From: Mesotaenium endlicherianum
Lineage: Eukaryota > Streptophyta > Zygnematophyceae > Zygnematales > Mesotaeniaceae
Reading direction: 5' to 3'
Assembly: GCA_009602735.1 (NCBI GenBank)
Contig: WELA01003891.1
Span: 242,500 to 306,499 of the forward strand
DNA: 64,000 bases
Shown: one piece after another, positions 54,451-64,000 of the stretch
How positions within the stretch are numbered: position 1 is the first letter of the stretch
Layout: the number at the start of each line of letters is the position of its first letter
Program-made: the position numbers and the translations under genes
The notes under the pieces: generated by a model
The model's database searches: none
The model's input: only the letters and a program-made list of their open reading frames with translations
What the model was told of the DNA's origin: nothing

Positions 54451-57400
54451 AACTGTGTACTGAAGGCTACCATTGAGCAAACGGGGGCCTTCATTGGCAC
54501 CGATGCTCCTGCTATCAAGCGTCAAATGATCTGCGCTCAAAGGAGTCAAGCATGTGAGGGACTGACCCTTGGAGACACCCACTAGTGGATAAGCATGGGG
54601 GGAGGGGCAATGGCTGTCGGTGACAGGTGTCGGATATAGAGGAGTGCATATGGTCCCCCAAGTATGGGATCAAGGGCATGATTGACGCCTCAGTCAAAGT
54701 GCGCACCCGCACACCTGGCAGCTGGGCCACAGGGTATGCGCCAGGTGTCAGCGAGCAGGTGATGCCCCTGGAGCTCAAGACTGGCAGGGCCACATCGGGT
54801 CAGGTAGGTGCATGCACCGCCCGCCCCCTGTGCTCGAGTCAACTCATGACACAACACAGAGCTTGCTGGCCGCGTCACGGGAGTGTCACTGCAACACCCT
54901 ACCTTGTCACCCCCGTCAATCCGCAAAGCCACTCGACACTGTGCTTAACAGGGGCCTCTTATGTGCGCTTTCCATTGCGGTTGACGCAGTCGCCAGCATG
55001 TGGCTGGTGCCTGCCTGCATGCAGAGCGTCACTCCGCGAGGCTTTGGGGGCGAGCCGGCCTGGGGCCCTAAAGAACATGCTGCTGCTGCTGCCGCTGCCA
55101 CCATGTATGCAGGCATGCGGCACATAAGCAGCCATGAGTGCAAGCCATGACGCCCTCGCCAACACCACGCGCGCTGACTGACGGTGACATGTGGCGGGGG
55201 CGGCAGGCGGCTCTGGAGCACCAGGCGCAGGTGGTGCTCTACACGCTGCTCATGGCGGAGCGCTACCAGCAGCGCGTGGACGCGGGCCTGCTCTACTACA
55301 TGCACACCGGCGACACTCAGGTGTGCCTGCTCTCCGCCACACTTGTCCCTTAGCTTGACATGCCATCCCAGAGACGCGTGCTGACGGCTAAGCCTGTCTG
55401 TGACGGTGACATACGTATTCGTGGGACGAAGTGCTTGCCTGTCTGTTTCAATGAGCGAGCACCGAGCATGGCATCGTAGGCGAGGCCAGGAAGGGAGCGG
55501 GAGCTATTTGTGCACTGGACAGTGGGGTGCCAGCGCAGTCGGGTGTGCAAGTGTAGGCACGACATGCACAACGACATTTCAAAGACTTCACAAGGCAAAG
55601 CTCCGGAATGCTTTTCGTCTTATTTGTGTGTGTCCCCTCCTTACTTGGGGCGGGATCGCTTGCAGGGCGTGAGGGTGGTGAGGCGCGAGCTGGTGGGCAT
55701 CATGATGCGCCGCAACGAGCACGCCGCCCAACTCAAAGCCGCTGCCCACCAGCTCCTGCCCTCCATGCTCCAAGTATGTGCTGCATGCCCACCTGTGTGC
55801 CGGGCAGGTGACCTTTCACAATGCGACTCAGCACGTCCCTTGTTCTGGTGGGTACCAACTGAATGCATGTGCGCCTGGTGGGTGTGTTGTACATTGTGTG
55901 CTCCGTGCGGCACCCTCGACCCTTTTTGCTTGATAAGCGAGCGTGCCAGTGGCGACGCCGCAGTGCTGTTATGCTGAAATGTCGGGAGTGTGACAGAGTC
56001 ATATGCACACACAGCGTTTGACAGTGTGCCCCCGCCTGTCTGCCCTTGTTGCCGCAGAACCCCAGGATGTGTGGCAACTGCAGCCAGGCTGACACCTGCA
56101 TGGCGTACCACAAGGTATGCCTTCCCCCCGGCAGACCTACCACACTGAGGGTATCCGTCACGTACAAGCAGGGAGGAGGTGAAGAGAGAACTGTGCGCTG
56201 CGCCACTTGCCTGCCTGCCTGCCTGCCTGCTCATCGTCACCTCAGCGCAAAGCTGATACCTCCTTGATTTTGCATTTACGCCGCGACGTGTCCTGCACTG
56301 TCCAGTGCGCTTCTGTGATGGTGCATCTCTCATTGGGTAGGAGCCGTTGCTTGCATGCCCTGCACGTGCGTGCATGTGCACCTGCTGCTGCACGCGCGAT
56401 GCTGCACCCCAGGAGGTCGCAGCTTGGAGGAGGCTGCTTTGCCATACTGTGGGGCCGGCTGGAGAGGGGACGGGGAGCAGCTCACACGTGCCTAGGCACC
56501 TTGGGGACTGAAGAGGCAGAGCATGTGGGTTGCAGGCGGTGGAGGGTGGCACAACTGAGAGCAGCGGCCTCGAGTCGCTGTTTGACGAGCGCACGGCGCA
56601 TCTGTCTGCCGCCAGTCACGGCCGCTTTCTGCGGCACTGGGATCGTCTCATCGACCTCGAGGCGGCCTGCATGGAGGTACGCTCGTGGCACAGGGACAGG
56701 CACAGGGACAGGGACAGGGGGGAGGATGCTGGTGCTGTTTCTGGTGCAGAACTCCCTCCAATGTGGGCATGCTGAGTAGTACATGTCAAGAAGTGCATTT
56801 TCATGCGAGAGGACTGCCGGGGGTTATCTCATATGGGCCGTCCGCAAAGCTGGTCCCCCAAAGAAGGCTCGCGTGTGTGGCCCAGCAGCCGGCATTGCAA
56901 TCTTCAGGGATGCTCATTGTGCTCTGCTCTGCTGGCTCGTGGCTGGCAGGCCTCAAGAAACGAGGTGTGGGCCATGCCGGCCGACGAGCGAGAGCAGAAA
57001 GGGCAGTGCCTGGGGGGGCTGCGCCTGAAGCTGGCGGATGACGCGGGGGCAACACCTGGCGTGCGGGAGCAGCACGATGCGGCAGCCGACCGCTTCCTCT
57101 ACACCTTCACTCGCCCCTCCTCGTCCCGCAGCAGCAACCTGGGCAGTGCAACAGATGGCGAAGGCGGCAGCTGCAGCAATGCTGGCAATTCACGTGAGCT
57201 GGCATTTTGCGCGGGCGACTACGTGGTCAGTGGTTTCTCCTCCTCCCTCTTCCAATGATTGCTGGCCTGTCCCGTCTGCGTGCTGCCGGGTGAGCTTGTG
57301 GCGGCCGCTTTGGTGCGCCGCGTGTGTCAAACTGGCATTCTGGCAAGGGCCGTAGTTGAGCACAGCCCAGTGCTTCTCTAACGTGCTCCAGTCTCTTTCT

Positions 57401-60400
57401 ATGCCAGCTTATCTCTGGTGCAAGTACTCCACAATTTTCTTGCAGGCCATTAGTAAGAGACAAACTGAGATGGGTGGACTCCTCTTTTGTCTGCCTCACT
57501 CTCTTTGTATGTGTTTTTTGGGCGTGTGCGCGCGTGCGCACGCCTGGGGGAGACAGCTGGTGAGCACAATGGCGGGGCAGGTGGCAGTAGCTAGTGGAAT
57601 CATTACAGAGATGACCTCGTCCTCATCCTCCTCCTCATCATCGTCAATGATGCAAGTCACGGTGTGCTTCCTCTTCCTCCTCCATGTCCCCTTATGCTCC
57701 ATGGCTACTTGTATTCTGATGGAGGACATCTGTCAGCACAGGGCCCCACAGGGCGCAACGCTCTTGCCATTCTCATCACAGATGCAGGGCAGATTCTTCT
57801 GGGGGTGAAGAAGACACCGTGGGGTGTGCTGCTTGTCATGAAAGGGAGATCTTGTGCGGTGGGATGGACAGGTGTCACTCCCGAGGCGGTTGCGGCTGCC
57901 AAACCAAGCGGGCATGAGCGGCAGCAAGGTGGTGGCGGCGGCCACGTGGCGGCTGGACAAGGACGAGGTCATGTCCATGTTTGGCACCATGAGGTGCCCT
58001 CCCCCTCCTCCTCCTCCTCCTCCTCCTCCTCCCCCTCCTCGTCGTCTGCAAAGGCACGCACTCTTTTAGTTTCTCACTGATTGCTCTGAATTCTGAAGTT
58101 TGGCGCTGCTGGTCTGCATTTGAAGACTTGTAAGTTTGTTGTGCCTGGTCAACAAGTAGGGGCAAGGGGACGGAAGGAGGGAAGCCAGGGAGATGGCACA
58201 ATGTTGCTGCTGCCGTTGCTCTCTCTTTGTGTCGCGTGCGGTGCACCTGAGCCGTGCTGGCTGCTCCTCTTCCTGTGGCGTGTGCAGGTACAATCTGATG
58301 CAGCTGTTCACCGCCGGAGGGGACACGGAGCGGCGCCGTCTCATTGTCGACCTTCAGGTACGAGCGAGAGAGCTGCTGGCGTAAAGACCAGGAAGAAGGG
58401 ACGCCAGCCTGCCGATTGGTCGGGCAGTTTGCCCACCGGGCAGTAAGTCGTTAGCAGGGAGGACCAGAGTGAGGCGGGTCAGTAGCAGTAGCAATACAGC
58501 ACTGTATGTAGGAACGTCCCACGGATAGAGACGGTCACTTAGTGGCCTGGCTGCGGTGGGATGCGGTGCTGAAATTGAGTCGCAGAGACCCGATGGAGGG
58601 TGTCGTTGGCTGAGGACTTCTGGTAGCTGCTCTGCCCTCATGAAGCGGCATGCATACGCATCCCTGGCGTGCACTTGCAGGCCCCGGCATTTGAGGAGGA
58701 CCTGGTGGTGTGCGGGACGGACGCGGGGCACCAGCACGTGGCGCGGCAGGCGGGTCTCAGCGACGAGCAGCGCGTCACTATCCACAAGGTCCCCCCTCCT
58801 TTTTTCTTCCTTCCCCTGCTGTGTCAGACAGAGCACGGCGCACTGGACCTCCCTCTGGCTGTGCCAACATGCCCCTGCAGGGACTGACACAGTGATTGGC
58901 TGTCTGTTGGGGTTGGTGCTGTCTGCGCTTGTGTGCGCATGTGTGCGGGTGACTGCGTGGCGGCTGCTGCGGACAGGTACTGGCGGCGCGGGAGTATGCG
59001 GTGGTGCTGGGGATGCCGGGGACGGGCAAGACCAGCACCATCGTGCACGCGGTGCGCGCGTTTGTGGCGCGCGGCGCCTCTGTGCTCCTCACCTCCTACA
59101 CCAACTCGGCTGTTGACAACATCCTCATGAAGCTGCAGGACCAGGTGCCCCCCGCCCCGCAACCACGCACACTATGGCAGGGGGTAAGGGGGGAGGGGGT
59201 GGGAGGGTGGAGTGGAAGAGTGGGGCAGAGAGGGGCAGGGGCAGAAGTGGGGCTTCTTGGCGTCCTTCTTTGAGCTTCTGTTTGCTCCGAAGGAAAGGTC
59301 AAGCTGCGGGTGGCGCTGGACGAGGATGGTCCTCCAGCTGCCACTTAATGGCAGAGTGTGAAGCCAAGAGAAGCCACGAGTAAGCTAAGGCAGGCCACCC
59401 CTTCAAAGGAAGGAAGGTGGCGCTCCTGGTTCTAAGGCTACTGCATGCCAGTCGTACCCATGGCGACTATCCTTCCTGAGGCCCCCCCTTGGGTGATGGG
59501 TGTGGGGCAGGGGGTGGAGATTTTGCGCATAGGCAGGCCCAGCGCCGTGCATCCGGCCGTCAGATCGCGCACGCTGGGCGAAGGAGGTGCGCCGCCTCCT
59601 CTTTCCCTCGGCTTCGCAGCACTGCGTCCTCAGAATGCAGCAGGCAGCAATGTCATTCTCACTTCATGCAGCTGTTGCTTTCTACCACCCCTACTCTATA
59701 CCCCTTTTTGTGATGTGGCTTTCTTTCGTAGTTTCTCAATGTAATCTCGGCCCTTCATACTTGTTGAAGCATGCCGCTGCGAGTGAAGTTGGCACAGAAT
59801 GAGTACCGGCATTATGACTGCCTTTGGCGTATGTTGGTGGCTTAAGACTGCATATGCTGAGGCATAGAAATATATGCCAGCCAGCCCCCCGCTGAAGCAA
59901 GCACCCGTGTCCTTTGCAGGCCTGAGGGTGAGGTCGGTGAAGGAGATGACAGCTCTGGTGGAGCAGGCCCGGGTGGTGGGCGCCACGTGCCTGGGCATCA
60001 CGCACCCCATGTTTGGCAAGCGCAAGTTCGACGTGTGCATTGTGGACGAGGCCGGCCAGATCAACTTGCCCGTGCGCTGCCCGTGCCCTTCCATTGCTTG
60101 AAAGAAAGATGCACCTTGGCCCACTTGGCAGAGCCAGTGTGGCACAACGGAGTTGGTCATCTGTGCATTAGTTTGCTCGTTCGCAGAGTGCCCATGTCAC
60201 TGGAAATTGGGCCGCATGAAATGCTTGCTGACTGCTTGCTCTGGAGGGGGCAACTGCAGGTGGCGCTGGGGCCGCTGAGGTGCGCGCACAAGTTTGTGCT
60301 GGTGGGCGATCACTTCCAGCTGCCTCCTCTTGTCAAGGTGGGTGCTGCATCATCATTGCCCACCTCCAGAAGCAACACCCCCGTGTCTCCGGGGCTGGCA

Positions 60401-63400
60401 ATGCGGTGCGTTGCACTCCTGGTCCAACCTGCCCTGTTGCAGCAACTGCCACCTACAGAGCTGTTTGGCAACACACGCTCATAGAAGTTGGGGCCAGAAT
60501 TGGAGACAAGCCGCTGGTGGCAAGTGCCCAGTCTTTGATGAGTGAGAGAAAACCACAAGCCCCTCTTGGCAGCCTGTGAAAGAGGGTGTGGGGCTGCTGA
60601 GGGCGATGCGCAGAGCAAGGAGGCGCGCGAGCAGGGCATGGGCGTCAGCCTCTTCAAGCTCCTGTCCGAGGCCCACCCCAGCGCCGTCTGCTCCCTCCGT
60701 AGCCAAGTAAGGATGCTCGCTCGCACGCTTGTCCTCAACATTGCACTTTTCTCAGACTCTCGGCTGGCTGGCTGGCTGGCTGGCTGGCTGTTGGTGGCGG
60801 GCCTCAAGCTTGCATGCACACAGTAGAGGCCCTGGCTGGCTGGCGGATTAGAAGAACAAGCTGCGAGACTCTCCCAGTGTGCCGCAGCAGCAGCCCTCTG
60901 TGATTCACGACGCCTGCGGGCCTCCAGCAGTGGCGACACGCTTGCTGACCACGGCCCTACCCTTCTGAACTTATACTACCCAAATCGCCAGCGCGCCAGT
61001 TTTGTAGGAATGCAATGTCAATGCTGATAAAGCCGGAGAGAGCAAGAGAGAAAGAGCAGCAGCTGAGCATGCTCCGGCTGGCTGGCGCGTGGGGTTGGGG
61101 GGCAGTACCGGATGTGCGAGGACGTGATGGTGCCGTGCAACGAGCTCATCTACCGCGGCGCCCTCCGGTGCGGCTCCGCGGCTACGGCCAGCGCGCGCCT
61201 GCAGCTGCCGCGCCTGCACCAGCTGCCCCTGGAGTGCGCCCCCTGGATGCGACAGGCACGCCCCTACCCTCCCTCCTGCTCTCTCTGTTCCTCTCGTAAG
61301 GCACAGAGCACGGGAAGGGAGGGAGGCCCATTGATGCGCGCAGCAGTGCCTCGAACAGTGCGAGTGTGTGTGCGGTGCAAGCATCGCATCCCTGCCTGCC
61401 TGCCTGCCTGCCTGCCCTTGGTAATGTGGGGATTGACTGACAGACTGGCTGCTGGGTCATGAGCAGGTCTTGGACCCCAGCAGGCCGGTGCTGTTCCTCG
61501 ACACGGGTGAGAAAGCACACACTCTCCTGCACTGCCCTCCCCCTCATGACGCCCCTCCTGACTGACGTGCATGTGTGTGTGCTTCGGCAACAGCATGCCA
61601 GCGACATTGGAAGTCGGAACCTCGGAGCCCGCATGCTGGTGTTGTGACTTGTACTTGACTGCCGTCGATGTCGTTGCTGCAGATGCGCTGGCGGCTGAGG
61701 AAGTGAGGCTGCGGGGGGAGGCCGTGCACAACGTGGTGGAAGCGCAGCTGCTGATTGCTGTGAGAGCCCCCCTTGCGCCAGTCTCCAGCCCATGCTGGGC
61801 CCCACCCTGGGCCCTATTGGAACCCACCTACCAGCTACCACGCCTTCCTGCTCCTCCTGCAGGGCTTTCTTTACTCCCAGAACATGTAGCTGCCCTCGGC
61901 TTCTTCTTCGTTGCTGGTGACAGCGGTGATGCGATCATGATTTGGCCGCCTCCTCCTCTGCTTCCTATGCCTGTCTGAGCCAAAGAGGCTGGCGCTGGTG
62001 AGCGTGTGAGCAGGTGGTGAGGGCACTTGGCGAGGCAGGCCTGCCCGAGGAGCAGGTGGGCCTCATGAGCTCATACTCGGCCCAAGTGCGGCTGCTCCAG
62101 AAGCACTGCCAGGAGGCTGCGCTGCACAAGGTGGAGGTGTTGACTGTAGACCGCTTCCAGGTCAGTGTCTCCCTTCCACCCTCGTCTTGAACGCACACGC
62201 TCTCATCACATACCAGTTCTAGGGCTTGTCACGTGTAGAAGTGTATCAGTCAGCATCAATCGTACGAATGCGTACTCTGCAGTGCGTAATTATGTGAGCG
62301 TGTGGGCGTGGCGGCATGATGTTTCTCTTAACCTTGGTCACGCTCTCGTAGCTCTAGTGCTGCTCTGGCCTTCAATTTGTTGCCATCATGTCACACGGCA
62401 TATGATGTGTTGCATTCCACCATTTGAGGGGGGGGCGGGGGAGAAGAGGGGGGCGAGTATTGCTCGAGCTCGTGAGACAGAAGCAAATATGAAACTTGCA
62501 ACAACTTACCCTACAGACCATGGCAACTAATGAAAACTGGTCTAGAAATTGCCTCCAGGAGCAGTCCCTGCAGCCGCACGTGCTCTTTATGTGACTCACC
62601 GGGCTGAATGGGGAGAGCTCAGCAGCATGAGAGCATTTGGCTGGTCTCTGACGGATAACAAGTGTCTCCGCTGGGTGAGCAGGGGCGCGACAAGGAGTGC
62701 TGCTTGGTGTCATTTGTCCGCTCCAATGAGGAGCACGCAGCCGGTAGCCTGGTGGCTGACTGGCATCGCATCAACGTGGCCATCACTCGCGCCAAGGTCT
62801 GCTAACCCCCTTCTCGCCATTGCCCTCTGCATGTCCTTTCAATGTGAAATACTTTCGGAATCTATAGACATGTCGCTCGTTTAATTGCCTGGTTGCAGCT
62901 AGCAAAATGTTTGTCTTAATTGTTTGTGCCTGTGGCCGTGTGCGTGTGTGTGCGCGTCCACGTGCAGACAAAGCTAGTGCTGGTCGGCTCGCGGAGAACG
63001 TTGCAGACTGCGCCTCCTATTAAGGCACTGCTGGACCTGGTGCGCGGGCCTGCCCTCCTGCTGGCTTTGAAGGCTGTTGGGTTCTTGTTGACATGGCTGT
63101 AGTGGGGAGGCTGGAGTGGGTATCAGATATTGGTTCGATCTTGTAATTACTTCTGATTGGCCATCTCAAGTAATTGCCAATTTTCTGTTGCGAAAGCTCG
63201 TCATACTGACATGCGTGCGTTGCTGCCACAGGTGGAGCGCCGCCAATGGCTTCTCCAGTTGCCAGCCACGGCTCTTGAGGACATTCTTGGCGGTAACAAT
63301 GGCCGTGCTTTTTTGCGGCCTTGCGGGCAAAAGCGGCCCCTGGAGGTGCCACCCGCTCAGCAGCAACACGCCGTCCTCCCTCCCTTTCAAGGCTTGGAGC

Positions 63401-63594
63401 CGAGTTGCAAGAGGCAGGTGGCTGTTGCGAGCGACTGCAGCACAAGGACTGTTGTGTTCACGGGGGGCACCACGCACAAGAACCCTCTCACTGCAGCCTC
63501 TATGAAGGATCTGGTCAGAGCCCCCCTGGCAACACTGGCGAGTAATGTGAAATCTCGGGTGATGAGCTTTAGAGGCGGTCCCAGTCAGGGTTAG
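49939..63594 (+). CDS. DNA2: DNA2 helicase-nuclease, 33 exons
   Basis: Exons: 49939-50496, 50879-51025, 51287-51379, 51533-52396, 52541-52600, 52715-52776, 52999-53131, 53299-53412, 53563-53659, 53822-53904, 54186-54254, 54627-54803, 55207-55320, 55666-55773, 56058-56114, 56536-56676, 56950-57225, 57557-57661, 57872-57993, 58288-58357, 58681-58788, 58977-59144, 59511-59586, 59920-60071, 60260-60337, 60614-60706, 61106-61255, 61467-61506, 61683-61759, 62014-62160, 62683-62796, 62968-63039, 63232-63594. All phases agree, giving about 1,695 residues. DNA2 trims long flaps on Okazaki fragments and resects broken DNA ends in the nucleus. Exon 1 is the least certain: if the gene starts at ATG 50879, 186 residues are lost, but an AG acceptor directly precedes that ATG. 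The N-terminal 550 residues are low complexity, with a poly-Gln tract. One intron (61256-61466) appears to use a GC donor. The C-terminal 100 residues are poorly conserved. Confidence 0.9.
52279..52319 (+). repeat. CAG-rich tract coding poly-Gln in DNA2
   Basis: Repeated CAG with interspersed GAG inside exon 51533-52396 encodes a Gln/Glu run in the disordered N-terminal region; likely length-variable. Confidence 0.8.
54037..54068. repeat. (GT)n microsatellite in a DNA2 intron
   Basis: About 14 GT units with one interruption, in the intron between 53904 and 54186. Confidence 0.9.
54400..54447. repeat. (CA)n microsatellite in a DNA2 intron
   Basis: About 23 uninterrupted CA units in the intron between 54254 and 54627. 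Confidence 0.92.
56209..56232. repeat. (TGCC)n microsatellite in a DNA2 intron
   Basis: Five to six tetranucleotide units. The same motif recurs at 61391-61417. Confidence 0.85.
57997..58043. repeat. (CCT)n tract just after a DNA2 donor site
   Basis: Starts a few bases inside the intron that begins at 57994. Confidence 0.8.
60762..60790. repeat. (GGCT)n microsatellite in a DNA2 intron
   Basis: About seven GGCT units in the intron between 60706 and 61106. Confidence 0.88.
61391..61417. repeat. (CTGC)n microsatellite in a DNA2 intron
   Basis: Six to seven CTGC units in the GC-AG intron 61256-61466. Confidence 0.88.
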
Positions 63595-64000
63595 CTCTTC
63601 TCTCTACGTTTCCGGAATGACTGACACAGGCAGTGCAGTAGCAATCTTTGGACTCCAATTCGCACTTCTATTTATATTGAGCCATCCAGTGATGCCATGC
63701 AAGATAGGTCACTGTGTCCAAGTGCGAGAGTCCTTATCCAGTCCCTGGACTGAAATCATTTGTTTATTGCTTGCGCTGTTGGGCCAATTGGAGCCGAAAT
63801 CAGTATTATTCAACAGGGAGATTTACTTCAGACCCTGATGACGGTGCTCCGGGTCCGACAAGACAAGATGGACATATAAACATGTGCTAAATTCGTGCAG
63901 TACAGGCTCGTTGACAAGAGAAGGTGGGCATACAATCATACGTAAGTGCATGCAGTTCAGGCTGGAACGTTATCATGAAACAACAAAGATACGCAGTTCA
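63595..64000. other. DNA2 3' flank
   Basis: No further gene recognised up to the window end. The DNA2 3' untranslated region lies here; no clear polyadenylation signal seen. Confidence 0.4.

Larger units (their letters stand above)
52999..56676 (+). other. DNA2 OB-like lead-in and iron-sulfur nuclease domain
   Basis: After RYTVFE (end of exon 4), the family's lead-in reads [22 protein letters not shown] and [14 protein letters not shown]. The nuclease follows: [11 protein letters not shown] (first Fe-S cysteine), [23 protein letters not shown], then ID (Asp780) and PLELKTG (Glu809, Lys811), the D..E-x-K metal-binding core of the RecB/PD-(D/E)XK family. [10 protein letters not shown] and GLLYYMHTG come next. 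Finally [10 protein letters not shown] supplies the other three cysteines of the 4Fe-4S cluster. All key residues are present, so nuclease activity is expected. Confidence 0.9.
58681..63039 (+). other. DNA2 superfamily 1B helicase domain
   Basis: Motif I is [10 protein letters not shown] (about residues 1198-1207), Ia [23 protein letters not shown] (about 1308-1314, usual DEASQ), [52 protein letters not shown]. These define a 5'-3' SF1B (UPF1/DNA2-like) helicase. The order and spacing match DNA2, with no missing motif. The conserved AWR/IDKDE-type bridge upstream is present as [19 protein letters not shown] across exons 57872-57993 and 58288-58357. Confidence 0.9.

Noticed and set aside
55641-56594. 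317-codon minus-strand frame within DNA2
   Set aside because: Antisense to DNA2 exons with verified phase and conserved nuclease motifs; GC-rich shadow frame.
1-64000. tRNA and rRNA genes, bacterial-type operons, CRISPR arrays
   Set aside because: None seen; the only tRNA-related sequences are retroelement primer sites and one isolated B-box-like motif.

Overview
The window looks like nuclear DNA of a streptophyte, most likely a charophyte alga or an early land plant. This rests on an intron-rich DNA2 helicase-nuclease gene, a PDI-like gene with the plant PDIL2 layout (two thioredoxin domains plus an ERp29-type C-terminal domain), Ty3 chromoviruses with initiator-Met-tRNA primer sites, and piggyBac copies. 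There are no bacterial-style operons, CRISPR arrays or rRNA genes. I cannot name the species. A few single unresolved bases (N) make parts of the 32-46 kb stretch provisional.

Layout. 1-3.1 kb is a scrapyard: the 3' end of a piggyBac transposon whose TTAA end lies inside an inverted piece of a Ty3 LTR, the tail and LTR of a second copy of that Ty3 family (family C), and a scrap of another Ty3-type reverse transcriptase (family D). From 3.1 to 22.9 kb, minus strand, lies one long old element (family B). Its 5' half (19.3-22.9 kb) carries a Gag-like, zinc-knuckle coding region; its 3' half is a piggyBac transposase gene. It was later split by two near-identical, nearly whole chromoviruses (family A) in opposite orientations (4645-11320 and 12272-18951), each with a perfect 5-bp target duplication, and by a 487-bp TRIM-like mini-retrotransposon (20300-20786).

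23.6-27.4 kb holds a complete ten-exon PDI-like gene. 28.3-28.9 kb holds a small unrecognised open frame that resumes in frame after one stop. 29.8-31.5 kb has decayed Ty3 integrase and PHD-finger remnants around a 381-bp MITE-like element. 33.1-37.5 kb is a truncated family C copy. 37.5-38.25 and 46.8-49.0 kb are two halves of a second family B copy, split by a long family C element (38253-46789) that has an extra third open frame between the chromodomain and the 3' LTR.

49.9-63.6 kb is the DNA2 gene. I resolve 33 exons whose phases all agree, coding for about 1,695 residues, with a possible PCNA-binding motif at the extreme N-terminus, the iron-sulfur nuclease and the superfamily 1 helicase.

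The two clear host genes look intact: PDI acts in folding of secreted proteins in the ER, and DNA2 in Okazaki-fragment processing and DNA end resection. Almost everything before 23 kb and from 29 to 49 kb is nested mobile DNA. The most unusual items are the Gag-like/piggyBac composite of family B, the third open frame of family C, the TRIM, and the N-terminal PIP motif on DNA2.
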